Source: an uncultured Rubrobacteraceae bacterium
Lineage (GTDB): Bacteria > Actinomycetota > Rubrobacteria > Rubrobacterales > Rubrobacteraceae
Direction of reading: 5' to 3'
DNA length: 32,460 bases
Assembly (NCBI GenBank): GCA_902806065.1
Contig: CADCVE010000061.1
Span: 1 to 32,460 of the forward strand
In this document: positions 1 through 8,389 of the stretch, piece after piece
Layout of the letters: every line of letters starts with the position of its first letter
How positions within the stretch are numbered: the stretch's first letter is position 1
The notes under the pieces: generated by a model
What the model was told of the DNA's origin: nothing
What the model saw: the letters and a program-made list of their open reading frames with translations, nothing else
The model's database searches: none
Position numbers and translations under genes: made by a program

Positions 1-32
1 CGTGACGGCGAATATCTTCCTTTGCGTCCGCA

Positions 33-467
33 TCATTCGGGGAGCTCCGGGTAGCCGCCGGGACCAAGCGGGAACCCCGGGTTCCAGGCTACCTCCCACA
101 GGTGACCGTCGGGATCCGCGAAGTAGCCGCTGCGCCCGCCCCAGAACGCGTCCTCGCCAGGCTTGGTGAGCTTCGCGCCCGCGGCGACAGCCGTTTCGAG
201 AGCCCGGTCGACGTCTTCCCGTTCGCGGACGTTGTGGGCGAGGGTTATGCCCCTAAAGCCTACGCCGTTTGGCTCCATGCGAGCGTCCTCCGCGAGTTTG
301 TCGCGCGGGTAGAGGGAGAGCACGACCCCTCCGGTGCGGAGGAAGGCCACATCTTCGGCGCTCGCCCCGGAGACCGGCCATCCCAGGCCGTCGCGGTAGA
401 AGGCTACGGAACGTTCCAGGTCTTCGACGCCGAGCGTGATCAAGCTGACGTAAGGCTTCAGGCTCAT
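33..467 (-). CDS. VOC-superfamily (glyoxalase/bleomycin-resistance fold) protein at the end of the cobalamin operon
   Basis: This 144-residue protein has the paired beta-alpha-beta-beta-beta layout of the vicinal-oxygen-chelate family. An N-terminal half begins with VSLITLGVEDLERSVAFYRD. A C-terminal half ends with the typical GYFADPDGHLWEVAWNP, whose Glu is a usual metal ligand. Family members are metal-dependent lyases, dioxygenases or drug-binding proteins; the substrate cannot be read from the sequence. Its ATG overlaps the TGA of the cbiG-cobJ gene (ATGA at 464-467), so it is the last visible gene of the cobalamin operon and is probably translationally coupled to it. The fold is clear. 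A link to corrinoid chemistry is only inferred from position. Confidence 0.85.
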   Translation of the reverse strand: MSLKPYVSLITLGVEDLERSVAFYRDGLGWPVSGASAEDVAFLRTGGVVLSLYPRDKLAEDARMEPNGVGFRGITLAHNVREREDVDRALETAVAAGAKLTKPGEDAFWGGRSGYFADPDGHLWEVAWNPGFPLGPGGYPELPE

Positions 468-2197
468 CGCTCCTCCTCGCGTTGCAGGTATCCCCTCGGG
501 GTCACCATACGGCCTGCGACGAGCTTAGTCTGCGAGTTACCGATTACTACGACGGTCAGCATATCCACCTCTTCGGGACGCAAGGAGGCGAGATCCGTCA
601 CGGTAACATTCTGGTCTTCGCGGTAGGCGTTCTTGACAACGCCGACCGGGGTGTCGGGGGGGCGGTGCTGGAGCAAGATGTCCCGTACTTTCCCGAGCTG
701 CCAGTCGCGGCCCCTGGAACGCGGATTGTATAGAGAGACCACGAAGTCCCCGAAGGCAGCGGCCCGTGCCCGGTTCTTTATAACCTCCCAAGGGGTGAGC
801 AGGTCGGAGAGGCTTATGGAGCAGTGGTCGTGTCCGAGAGGCGAACCGAGCAACGAGGCCGCCGCCTGCGCCGCCGTGATGCCGGGTACCAGGGTCACCT
901 CTATGTCGTCAAGCTCCGCCAGCTCCAACGCGGGAGAGGCCATGGCGTAGACACCGATGTCACCGCTGCTCACCAGGGCGACGCTGCCGCCAGCGTGGGC
1001 TTCGGCGAGAGCTTCTTCGGCGCGGGCAACCTCGTCTCCGAGGGGGAGGGTAAGTATCCGGGTCCCGGGCCGCAACAGATGGCGGACCCTGTCAATGTAC
1101 TGATCCAGGCCCACCACCAGCCCGGAGGCAGCCAGGGCATCACGGGCAAGTGGCGGCACGAGAGCGTCAACTCCCGGACCGAGGCTTACCAGGGCGAGCC
1201 GCCCCCGCACGGGTAGACGTCCAATAGCTACCGTGGCCTTCTCCGACTTGCGCTTCTCCAGCAGAAGCTCCGCCCCCGAGGCGAGCACTGACGCCTCGGC
1301 GACGCTCGGGGCGCCGACGGCTTCCGCTACCACCGGCGAAGGGTTCGGGACCTCGATGACCGCGAGCTCTCCAGCAGTGTAGAAACGTAGCGGCACGCCT
1401 AAAATCTCCGCCGCTTTCAGCAGCCCGGGCTCGCCGGACTTCACGTCGATGCTGGCCAGGACCGTGACACTCTTCAAGGAGAGCCCGGCCTCATGAAGGG
1501 CGGATTCGAGCAGGGCCAGTATCTCTGTAGCTTCCGCGCCACGGCTGCAACCGATGCCAGCGACGAGTGAGGGCGGCCGGTACACCACGCGGCCCGGTCC
1601 CGGCGCCTCCGCGAGGCGGTCGGTGATAAAGATTTCGGGCGATCCTGTCTCTGATGGAGGTGGCTCCGGCAGAGGTGGCTCCGCCGAGACCACGTTGTCC
1701 GGCAGTGGCCCGATGGGCCAGCGGCGTTCCGAGAGCAGCCACACCTTCTCGCCGGAGACCAGCGCCGCTCCCACCCCCGCGAGGTCCGAACCATTCTCGA
1801 CGCAAAAACCGAGTCTCTCTCCGAGGGAGTCCAGAGCCGGCACGCCCAGGGAGTCACTGGCCGTAGTGATTACGGGCATCGTTCCCAGGGTCTCCGCGAC
1901 TTCGTTGGCAAGTTGATTTGCGCCACCCGCGTGGCCTCCGGCGAGGGCAACGGCGAAGCGGCCCGCGTCATCCACGCAGACTACGCCGGGATCCCGACGC
2001 TTATCCTCTAGTAGTGGGGCGATGAGGCGTACAGCGGCGCCGGTGGCGAGAAAGAGAACTAGAGAATCGCACTCGTTCCAGGCAGCAGCGAGCGCTTCTC
2101 TGGGCTTGCCGTCATAGATACAGGCATTTTCCCAGACTTCTGCGAGATGCACGGCCCTGCGGCGGCCGTTCGCCGTGGCGGCGATGAGCCCGATCAC
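464..2197 (-). CDS. cobJ: CbiG-CobJ fusion: cobalt-precorrin-5A hydrolase / precorrin-3B C17-methyltransferase
   Basis: This 577-residue bifunctional corrin-ring enzyme has two parts. Residues 1 to about 325 match CbiG, which opens the delta-lactone and releases the C20 fragment as acetaldehyde in the anaerobic route; the segment LVLFLATGAAVRLIAPLL and the later VAGIGCSRGAEATEI are typical. Residues from about 330 to 577 are a tetrapyrrole methylase of CobJ/CbiH type, with SLGPGVDALVPPLARDAL, the SSGDIGVYAMASP loop and VTLVPGITAAQAAAS, and it methylates C17 during ring contraction using SAM. CbiG-CbiH/CobJ fusions are known in other bacteria. The start is GTG at 2197, overlapping the cbiET stop (GTGA). 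The next gene overlaps its own stop. Confidence 0.93.
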   Translation of the reverse strand: MIGLIAATANGRRRAVHLAEVWENACIYDGKPREALAAAWNECDSLVLFLATGAAVRLIAPLLEDKRRDPGVVCVDDAGRFAVALAGGHAGGANQLANEVAETLGTMPVITTASDSLGVPALDSLGERLGFCVENGSDLAGVGAALVSGEKVWLLSERRWPIGPLPDNVVSAEPPLPEPPPSETGSPEIFITDRLAEAPGPGRVVYRPPSLVAGIGCSRGAEATEILALLESALHEAGLSLKSVTVLASIDVKSGEPGLLKAAEILGVPLRFYTAGELAVIEVPNPSPVVAEAVGAPSVAEASVLASGAELLLEKRKSEKATVAIGRLPVRGRLALVSLGPGVDALVPPLARDALAASGLVVGLDQYIDRVRHLLRPGTRILTLPLGDEVARAEEALAEAHAGGSVALVSSGDIGVYAMASPALELAELDDIEVTLVPGITAAQAAASLLGSPLGHDHCSISLSDLLTPWEVIKNRARAAAFGDFVVSLYNPRSRGRDWQLGKVRDILLQHRPPDTPVGVVKNAYREDQNVTVTDLASLRPEEVDMLTVVVIGNSQTKLVAGRMVTPRGYLQREEER

Positions 2198-3402
2198 GGC
2201 TCGCCCCGACGACGCCCGGAAATCACAAAGACCGGCGTCTCAGCCGCGAGGCGGTGCAACGAACCTACGCCCTTCATGCGCGAAGCCTGTAGCAAGGTAG
2301 TCTCCACCTCCAGGCCGCAGTCCTCCAGGATTTCGCCGGCGGGCACTACGCGTTCGAGGGTCACGAGAGTCAAGACGACGCAGCGGCGCGCCCGGACAGC
2401 GGCGAGCTTGACGACCGCCTCGAAGCTTTTCCCCGTCCCGCCGACGAATACGGCGTCAGGCTCGGGCAGGTCCCGCAGCGCCTCCGGCGCCTCACCCTCT
2501 ACAACCCGCACGTAGGCATCTAGATGAGCGGCGTTCTTGTGAATGCGGGCGCAGCTTTCGGCTTCCTTCTCGATAGCTATCGCGGCGGCGCCGAGGCGCG
2601 CACACTCGACGGCGACGGAGCCGCTGCCCGCGCCGACATCCCAGACAAGGTCTCCGGGGCCGGGGCCGAGGCGGGCGAGGATTAAGGCGCGGGTCTCGGG
2701 TTTGGTGATCATGCCGGATCGGTGCTCGAACTCCACCTCGGGGAGCGCCCAGCGCCCGGGACTCTCGGAGCGGCCGGAGACCCACCCCTTCTCCCCCACC
2801 GCTCGCAACGCGTCGTAGACAATGACTACGTTGGGGTCTTTCCACTCCATCTCCGCGACTTCTCTCGCACCGCCCGCGTATACTCGCTCGTCGGGCTCTC
2901 CAAGCTTCTCGGCGACGAGGAAGCTCCGCTCCGTACCGATCAGGGCGTCCGCGAGCTCGGCGGGGCCGAACCCGGGAGAAGTTAGCACAGCGACCTTGGG
3001 ATATGCCCGGCAGATGTTTACCGCGCGGCGGGGATCGCGGCCGTGGGCACTGACGATTACGGCGTCCTCCCAGTGCAGCCCGGCCTTCGCGAACGCAAGC
3101 GCCACCGAGGATACGCCCGGTAAGACTCGCAGGCTCTCCCGCCCGAACCTTTCACCCAGCAGACGCGAGATTCCGAAGAAGCCCGGATCTCCCGAAGCGA
3201 GCACCACGACCGGCCCATTGGCACTTTCGATCCTCCCGATAGCTGCAGAGAGGTCTCCTTCCAGCACGGCCCGTTCGGCCTCCACCCGGAGCTTCTTCAG
3301 ATGCCGCTCTCCCCCAACCACGAGCGCGGCCTTCCGCAGCGCCTCTTCAGCCTCCTGCCCAAGCGGTCCGCCATCGAGACCTACGACTGTAATACTCCTC
3401 AT
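2194..3402 (-). CDS. cobL: CbiE-CbiT fusion (CobL): precorrin-6Y C5,15-methyltransferase (decarboxylating)
   Basis: This 402-residue enzyme methylates C5 and C15 and decarboxylates the C12 acetate side chain of the corrin precursor. Residues 1 to about 205 are the tetrapyrrole-methylase CbiE domain (VVGLDGGPLG at the start, GDPGFFG at 71-77, LPGVSSVALAFA near 94-105). Residues from about 225 are the Rossmann-type CbiT methyltransferase, with its SAM loop WDVGAGSGSVAVE at 254-266. The open frame runs 46 codons further upstream, but the ATG at 3402 overlaps the cbiD stop (ATGA at 3399-3402) and gives a standard CbiE N-terminus, so I place the start there. The stop overlaps the cbiG-cobJ start. 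Confidence 0.93.
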   Translation of the reverse strand: MRSITVVGLDGGPLGQEAEEALRKAALVVGGERHLKKLRVEAERAVLEGDLSAAIGRIESANGPVVVLASGDPGFFGISRLLGERFGRESLRVLPGVSSVALAFAKAGLHWEDAVIVSAHGRDPRRAVNICRAYPKVAVLTSPGFGPAELADALIGTERSFLVAEKLGEPDERVYAGGAREVAEMEWKDPNVVIVYDALRAVGEKGWVSGRSESPGRWALPEVEFEHRSGMITKPETRALILARLGPGPGDLVWDVGAGSGSVAVECARLGAAAIAIEKEAESCARIHKNAAHLDAYVRVVEGEAPEALRDLPEPDAVFVGGTGKSFEAVVKLAAVRARRCVVLTLVTLERVVPAGEILEDCGLEVETTLLQASRMKGVGSLHRLAAETPVFVISGRRRGEP

Positions 3403-4568
3403 CCATCTCCCCAGGCTGTGAGCGCCAGAGCGCCGGGGCTGGCGCCGACGGGCTCTAGAGAGTCGAAGTCCACCATGATGACGTACACTTCGATCTTCCC
3501 CTCGGCGTACTCCGCGAGGGTCTGCGCCGCGAGCGCGCAAAGCAAGTGCGGGGCTCTCTCCAGTCCCGACTCGCGCCAGAGCTCGTAGGCATGGCGGGCG
3601 GTGTTGGCCATCTGCACCTGTCCGACGACTTCCGCCCTCCCACCGGATTTTTCGGTGACCGCCGCCAGCAGGTCATTATCCACCTTCGAGCGGGTCCAGT
3701 GGGTCATCATTACCCCGGCGGCGAGCTTGGTGAGCTTGCCGACCATGCCGACGAAGAAGACTCGCTCGAGCCCGTTCTTCACGGCCCCTTTGACGGCATA
3801 ACCGGTAAAGTCCCCAACTTCCACGAAGCAGACCTCTTCGAGGCCTGGGAGTAGACGCATGGCTGCCTTCTCGGTGAGACCACCCGTGGAGAGGACCAGA
3901 GTATCGTGGCTCTGAGCGCCCATGACGTTTATAGCCTGGCCGACGCTTGCGCGCCAGGCTGCGGTCGAAAACGGACGGACGATGCCGGTAGTGCCGAGGA
4001 TGGAGATACCGCCGACTACTCCCAGACGAGGGTTGGTGGTCTTCTCGGCCATCTCTTGTCCTCCAGGGACGCTAACGATGACGCGAACACCGCGCTCTCC
4101 GGGGTCCAGGACCTCCTCCACGGAGTAGAAGATCATACGCCGCGGCACATCGTTTATCGCCGGCCCCCCAACCACCAACCCAAGACCAGGCTTCGTGACA
4201 ACGCCTACCCCTTCACCCCGGTCGAGCTCTATCCCCGGCTGCTCGCTCCAGGAGACGCGAGCAGTCAGATGCGCCCCATGAGTCACATCCGGGTCGTCCC
4301 CAGCGTCCTTGACGACGACGGCCTCGGCCCAACCCTCGCCGACCTCACACCGCTCCACAGCGAAACGAACGCGCTGCTCCTCACCCTTCCGCGGTAGCTT
4401 TACGTCCACCTCTACCTGCACCTCACCATGAAGCAAAGCTTTAGCGGCGGCTTTGGTAGCGGCGGCGGCGCAGATACCGGTGGTCCAGCCGGGTTTTAGT
4501 TTCTCATCCCTGGCCCTCTGCATGCTGGGGGGCATGGAAGGTTCGTGGATCCTGCGCACAGGCGACAT
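3399..4568 (-). CDS. cbiD: CbiD: cobalt-precorrin-5B C1-methyltransferase
   Basis: This 389-residue protein is the SAM-dependent C1-methyltransferase of the anaerobic cobalamin route. The diagnostic N-terminal motif LKPGWTTGICAAAATKAA lies near residues 24-41. It is followed by CbiD-like segments such as GVGVVTKPGLGLVVGGPAIN and GVVGGISILGTTGIVRPFS. The length is usual for CbiD. The annotated ATG at 4568 lies 10 bases after the cobM stop behind a purine-rich but weak ribosome site; internal ATG codons at residues 12 and 16 are possible alternatives because the conserved region begins only at about residue 22. Its presence together with CobN in one operon is the main sign that this pathway is a hybrid. 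Confidence 0.94.
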   Translation of the reverse strand: MSPVRRIHEPSMPPSMQRARDEKLKPGWTTGICAAAATKAAAKALLHGEVQVEVDVKLPRKGEEQRVRFAVERCEVGEGWAEAVVVKDAGDDPDVTHGAHLTARVSWSEQPGIELDRGEGVGVVTKPGLGLVVGGPAINDVPRRMIFYSVEEVLDPGERGVRVIVSVPGGQEMAEKTTNPRLGVVGGISILGTTGIVRPFSTAAWRASVGQAINVMGAQSHDTLVLSTGGLTEKAAMRLLPGLEEVCFVEVGDFTGYAVKGAVKNGLERVFFVGMVGKLTKLAAGVMMTHWTRSKVDNDLLAAVTEKSGGRAEVVGQVQMANTARHAYELWRESGLERAPHLLCALAAQTLAEYAEGKIEVYVIMVDFDSLEPVGASPGALALTAWGDG

Positions 4569-4578
4569 TTCGCTCTCT

Positions 4579-5346
4579 CTAACCTTCTAGCGTAGCTTTG
4601 CGGAACGAGTGGGAGAACTCGGGATGGTACAGGTGTGAGCGGGTCCCGCCCGCTTCGAGTCCGGGGCCAACGAAGACGAGCGCCTGCCGCGTAAATCCGG
4701 CTTCGCGCACCCGATCGGCGAGTTCTTCGAGGCGACATTCAATGATCTGCTGGTCCGGCCAGCTTGCCTTGTAGACGACCGCGCACGGCGTTTGCGGGGC
4801 GTAGCCGCCTTCTATCAGCTCCTCCTGTAAGAGACGTGGGCGGGCGGCGGAGAGGAATATAGCCATAGTCGTGCCGTGTGCGGCGAAGCTCTTGATATCC
4901 TCGCCCTCCGGCATCGGAGTGCGGCTGGCGCGGCGCGTGAGGATGACGCTTTGGGCAATCTCCGGGACGGTCAACTCGCGGCCGATGGCAGCGGCGGCGG
5001 CTCCTAGTGAAGAGACGCCAGGGACTATCTCCCAGGGCACCCCCAGCTCCTCGCAGACCTCTATCTGCTCCAGTACGGCTCCCCACAGGCTCGGGTCACC
5101 GGATTGAAGGCGGGCTATAGTCAGATCCTCTTCGATGGCCCGCTCGTAGAAGTCGCGGACGCCTTCCAGTGGGATAGTGGTGGATTCCATGATCTCCGCA
5201 TCCGGGCGAGCGTGCTCCAGAACACCCTCGTCGACGAGACTCCTCGCCCACACTACTACGTCAGCCTCCCCGATCAACCTAGCCGCCCGTATCGTCAGGA
5301 GATCCGGAGCCCCAGGCCCCGCCCCTATAAACCAAACCTTACTCAA
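4579..5346 (-). CDS. cobM: CobM/CbiF: (cobalt-)precorrin-4 C11-methyltransferase
   Basis: This 255-residue SAM-dependent tetrapyrrole methylase adds the C11 methyl group. It shows the family signatures VWFIGAGPGAPDLLTIRAARLI at the N-terminus, LQSGDPSLWGAV in the middle and the EIVPGVSSLGAAAAAIGRE segment, together with the CobM-typical PMPEGEDI and LSAARP stretches. The start codon is TTG at 5346: it overlaps the cobI stop (TTGA at 5343-5346) and sits 4 bases after a strong GGGAGG ribosome site, which decides the start. The stop is 10 bases before cbiD. The assignment to the C11 enzyme rather than another methylase of the family is secure from the overall sequence. Confidence 0.94.
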   Translation of the reverse strand: MSKVWFIGAGPGAPDLLTIRAARLIGEADVVVWARSLVDEGVLEHARPDAEIMESTTIPLEGVRDFYERAIEEDLTIARLQSGDPSLWGAVLEQIEVCEELGVPWEIVPGVSSLGAAAAAIGRELTVPEIAQSVILTRRASRTPMPEGEDIKSFAAHGTTMAIFLSAARPRLLQEELIEGGYAPQTPCAVVYKASWPDQQIIECRLEELADRVREAGFTRQALVFVGPGLEAGGTRSHLYHPEFSHSFRKATLEG

Positions 5347-6068
5347 ATTTGCCTCCCAGCCTTGTCGCCCCTCGTAAATATAACCGTCGAGAGATATGTG
5401 CCCTCCCGCCCCAGCATCTCCGACCCACGAATGATCTCTTCGCCCTTCATCCCTAACCGTGAACCATAAGTTGCATCTCTTAGCCGCCCAGACTCTTCCG
5501 CGACCTCAAGCACCTCCCCGAGACGAGCTCCACCTTTGTAGCACACCACCGTCTCGAAGCCTTCCAGAGCGCTGCGGAGCACAGGTTTCCCCGCTGTAAA
5601 AGGTAAAAGCGCCAGTTTCTCGTCTTGTAGCGCGAGCACCGTGCCACTCTTCGAGGCCAGATCTTGCATCGCGGTGATCCCAGGCACAGTGTCGACTTCT
5701 ACTTCAGGCACGATCTGACCCACGACCCTCATCAGATAGGTGAACGTGGAGTAGAGGTTCGGATCTCCGATAGTAGCGAAGGCACAGTTCGTGCCCCTCC
5801 GTAGAGATTCAGAGACCTCGCTAGCGGCGTTTGACCAGTTGCAGGCACGCGCTTCGGGGTCGTCCGAGAGGGCGAAGAGCAGGCGACGAACCTGGCCCGA
5901 GTTCTCTCCAAGGTGCGCGCGCACGACTACTTCGGCCCGTCCGGCCTCGCCAGTGTCTCCTACTGGTACGAAGACCTCGCCGGCTTCTTGCAGGGTGCGC
6001 AAGCCCTTGAGGGTTAGCAGTTCCGGGTCTCCGGGTCCAACTCCTACTCCTGTGAGCCTCCCGATCAT
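5343..6068 (-). CDS. cobI: CobI/CbiL: (cobalt-)precorrin-2 C20-methyltransferase
   Basis: This 241-residue tetrapyrrole methylase adds the C20 methyl group that primes ring contraction. It opens with IGRLTGVGVGPGDPELLTLKG, has the CobI/CbiL-type FVPVGDTGEAGRAEVVV region, the FATIGDPNLYSTFTYLM loop and the DTVPGITAMQDLASKSG segment. The open frame extends 26 codons upstream, but the ATG at 6068 overlaps the cobB stop (ATGA at 6065-6068) and gives the family N-terminus. The sequence does not settle whether it uses cobalt-free precorrin-2 (CobI) or the cobalt form (CbiL), which matters here because the operon mixes genes of both routes. Confidence 0.93.
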   Translation of the reverse strand: MIGRLTGVGVGPGDPELLTLKGLRTLQEAGEVFVPVGDTGEAGRAEVVVRAHLGENSGQVRRLLFALSDDPEARACNWSNAASEVSESLRRGTNCAFATIGDPNLYSTFTYLMRVVGQIVPEVEVDTVPGITAMQDLASKSGTVLALQDEKLALLPFTAGKPVLRSALEGFETVVCYKGGARLGEVLEVAEESGRLRDATYGSRLGMKGEEIIRGSEMLGREGTYLSTVIFTRGDKAGRQI

Positions 6069-7498
6069 GCACGCGCTCCGGCGGAGGCTGCAGAGGATCG
6101 TATGGTCTGCGCCCCGCTTCGCACCCGGCTCCGCACAGCGTTCCACACAAAGCGGCGTGGCGCTTCAGGGGTGGCTGCCCAGTGAGTGTGCAGGTAGCTC
6201 GCATGTACGCCGCCCGCGACGAAGCCTTCCTCCCCCCGTCCCGAGAGCTCCCAAGCTGGCGATGCTCCGGGAAGAGCCCCGGCCCGCGGCTTGACGGTCG
6301 AGTAGTGAAACTCGTGGCCGCGCATTGTATCGCCGTGCTTTGCCAGTGGTGAGTTGGCGAGAGCGCGGGCCTCGCGGTAGCCCAGGGAGAGTCGATCCGT
6401 CATCCGGGCTACTACGCCGTCGAGGACGCCGCACATCTTCTTGCCGTCCAGTTCGCGGCAGAGGTACAGGAGGCCGCCGCATTCAGCGACGACGGGGTGG
6501 CCGCTGTAAGCGAAGGAGCGCACCTTCTCGAGTAAGGGTTCGTTCTCTGAGAGGGCTTGTGCGTAGGTCTCGGGGAAGCCGCCGCCGAGGTACAGAGCGT
6601 CGGTACTTTCGGGAAGATCCGCTTCGGTCGTCGGATCGAAGAAGACCGTCTCGGCGCCGGCGCCGCGCAGTAGCTCCAGGTTCTCTTCGTAAACGAAGCT
6701 GAAGGCGGGTCCACTCGCAACCGCGACCCGCGCCTCCACCGGCTCCGGTTCTGGAGATGCCGGATCCCAGCGCTCGGTTTGCAGCGGCCCGGCGGAGGTG
6801 GCGAGACGCATGATGCCTTCGAGGTCGCAGGAGCGGGCGACCGTTTCTCCTGCCCGATCGAGCGCCTCGCGGGCCTCTGCCTTGCGTTCGGCGGCGGGGA
6901 TGAGGCCGAGGTGACGATCGGGGGTGCAAAGGTTGGGGTCGCGGAGTAGAACGCCGAGGACGGGAATACCCAAAGGTTCTATCGCTTCGCGCAGAAGCCT
7001 CTCGTGCGTCGGAGAGCCGACGCGGTTCAGGATCACACCGGCTAACCGTAGCTCCGGGTCGAACGTCGCATACCCGTGTACGATCGCCGCCGCCGAACGC
7101 GCCATCGCCCCCGCATCCACGACGAGCAGGACCGGCGCATCCAGGAGCTTGGCGACGTGGGCCGTCGAGGCGAACTCCCCGCCCCCGCTCTTGCCGTCGA
7201 AGAGCCCCATAACGCCTTCTATCACCGCGACCTCGGCCCCCTCGGTCCCGTGTGCGAAGAGCGGGGCGATCAGCTCCGGGCCGGAGAGAAAGGCGTCGAG
7301 GTTACGCCCCGGCCGGCCGGTAGCGAGAGCGTGGTAGGAGGGGTCTATGAAATCCGGGCCAACCTTGAAAGGCGCAACCCCGTGTCCTCTCTTTCGGAGC
7401 GCGGCCATGAGGCCGGAGGCGATCGTCGTTTTTCCCGCGCCGGAATGGGTGCCGGCGACGACTATACGGGGAACGTCTACCCTACTTGCCAAGATCAC
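6065..7498 (-). CDS. cobB: CobB/CbiA: (hydrogeno)cobyrinate a,c-diamide synthase
   Basis: This 477-residue enzyme amidates the a and c side chains of the corrin ring using glutamine and ATP. The N-terminal dethiobiotin-synthetase-like domain has the P-loop GTHSGAGKT (residues 16-24) and VGPDFIDPSYH. The C-terminal class I glutamine amidotransferase domain has GGGFPETYA and the nucleophile Cys340 in VVAECGGLLYL. The start is GTG at 7498 with TAAGGGAA just upstream. Together with CobN in the same operon it would act on hydrogenobyrinate before cobalt insertion; in the anaerobic route the same family acts on cobyrinate. Its stop overlaps cobI. Unlike its neighbours it is preceded by a 279-base gap. 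Confidence 0.94.
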   Translation of the reverse strand: MILASRVDVPRIVVAGTHSGAGKTTIASGLMAALRKRGHGVAPFKVGPDFIDPSYHALATGRPGRNLDAFLSGPELIAPLFAHGTEGAEVAVIEGVMGLFDGKSGGGEFASTAHVAKLLDAPVLLVVDAGAMARSAAAIVHGYATFDPELRLAGVILNRVGSPTHERLLREAIEPLGIPVLGVLLRDPNLCTPDRHLGLIPAAERKAEAREALDRAGETVARSCDLEGIMRLATSAGPLQTERWDPASPEPEPVEARVAVASGPAFSFVYEENLELLRGAGAETVFFDPTTEADLPESTDALYLGGGFPETYAQALSENEPLLEKVRSFAYSGHPVVAECGGLLYLCRELDGKKMCGVLDGVVARMTDRLSLGYREARALANSPLAKHGDTMRGHEFHYSTVKPRAGALPGASPAWELSGRGEEGFVAGGVHASYLHTHWAATPEAPRRFVWNAVRSRVRSGAQTIRSSAASAGARA

Positions 7499-7730
7499 TT
7501 CCCTTACGCTTACGCATCCGATGCACCGCCGTATCGAGCAAACCGTCCATCAAGGCCGTCCTTCGTCGATTATCGGGCACCTTGTTAGCACATCGACGCT
7601 GAACGTAGGCTGTTCCGTGATCCAGGCCTGTGGCCCTTATCTCATCCGGGGAGGAGCACCACGAACAACCCTGAATTGCAGGTGCTCGCGCTGGAGACGT
7701 CTCCCGGAGACGAGCCACAAGCGTGTCCAT
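7482..7730 (-). CDS. Doubtful small ORF in the cobO-cobB gap
   Basis: This 82-codon frame starts with ATG at 7730, four bases after AGAGG, and ends inside the start of cobB, overlapping it by 17 bases. It contains a small cysteine cluster (GCSWCSS) and a third Cys about 23 residues later, and ends in a basic tail (RMRKRKGSDLGK). Third-position GC looks lower than in the neighbouring genes, which argues against coding. I recognise no family. It could be a translational-coupling leader for cobB, a decayed gene, or chance. Confidence 0.2.
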   Translation of the reverse strand: MDTLVARLRETSPARAPAIQGCSWCSSPDEIRATGLDHGTAYVQRRCANKVPDNRRRTALMDGLLDTAVHRMRKRKGSDLGK

Positions 7731-7777
7731 GAACCTCTGATCCCGTAAGACCAGAAATCTTTGCTTCGACGCTCCTC
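7499..7777. other. 279-bp gap inside the cobalamin operon
   Basis: This is the only long gap in an operon that is otherwise nearly gapless. On the transcribed (minus) strand a GAGGAG Shine-Dalgarno-like sequence directly follows the cobO stop, yet no start codon lies at a usable distance. A short dyad (GTCTCC, one base, GGAGAC) lies near 7697-7712. I see no riboswitch core, terminator with a U tract, or recognisable gene remnant other than the doubtful ORF listed separately. Confidence 0.5.
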
Positions 7778-8389
7778 CTACCACTCGATCCCTTTCTGTC
7801 CCCGATAGCCCTCGTCGAAGGGATGCTTTATCTTCGTCACCTCGCTGACAAGGTCGGCGATCTCTACTAGCTCCTCGGGTGCGTCGCGGCCGCTGACGAT
7901 GACGTGCTGGAAACCGGGGCGGTTCTTCAAAACCTCGACGACCTCGTTCGTGTCCACCCAGCCAAATTTCATCGGGTAGGTAAACTCGTCCAACAGGAGC
8001 ATGTCGTAGGTCTCGTTGGCGATACGGCGCTTGACCTCCTCCCAGCCTTCGCGCGCGAGATCCGCGCTCTCTTCGAGGTCTCTGGAGGTCCAAGTCCAGC
8101 CGTCGCCCTGCTTGAACCAGTCTATGTTACCGAGGGCGAGGGCGGCCTGGTGCTCGCCGACGTTCCACTTGCCGCTCTTGACGAACTGATAGACGCCGAT
8201 CTTGTAGCCGCGTGCCCAGCCGCGGAGCATGACACCGAACGAGGCCGTAGACTTCCCCTTGCCGTGACCGGTGTTTACGATCAGGAGCGCGCGCTCCCTG
8301 TTAGATCTACGCCGCAGCCGTGCCTCCCGAGGCTCCCTCTGAAGATTCTCTCGCGCTTCACCTTGCGTCTCGCTCTGCGTCTCGCTCAC
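7778..8389 (-). CDS. cobO: CobO/BtuR-type cob(I)yrinic acid a,c-diamide adenosyltransferase
   Basis: This 203-residue enzyme transfers the 5'-deoxyadenosyl group of ATP to the reduced cobalt, making the adenosyl-corrinoid used in the later amidation steps. The P-loop GHGKGKST is at residues 41-48, followed by FGVMLRGWARGYKIGVYQF, and the family motif LLLDEFTYPMKFGWV is near the middle. The open frame extends further upstream, but a GTG at 8389 overlaps the stop of the chelatase gene (GTGA at 8386-8389), matching the pattern of the operon, so I place the start there. The first 30 residues are charged and poorly conserved. A second, unrelated adenosyltransferase (PduO type) lies at 18159. Confidence 0.92.
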   Translation of the reverse strand: MSETQSETQGEARENLQREPREARLRRRSNRERALLIVNTGHGKGKSTASFGVMLRGWARGYKIGVYQFVKSGKWNVGEHQAALALGNIDWFKQGDGWTWTSRDLEESADLAREGWEEVKRRIANETYDMLLLDEFTYPMKFGWVDTNEVVEVLKNRPGFQHVIVSGRDAPEELVEIADLVSEVTKIKHPFDEGYRGQKGIEW

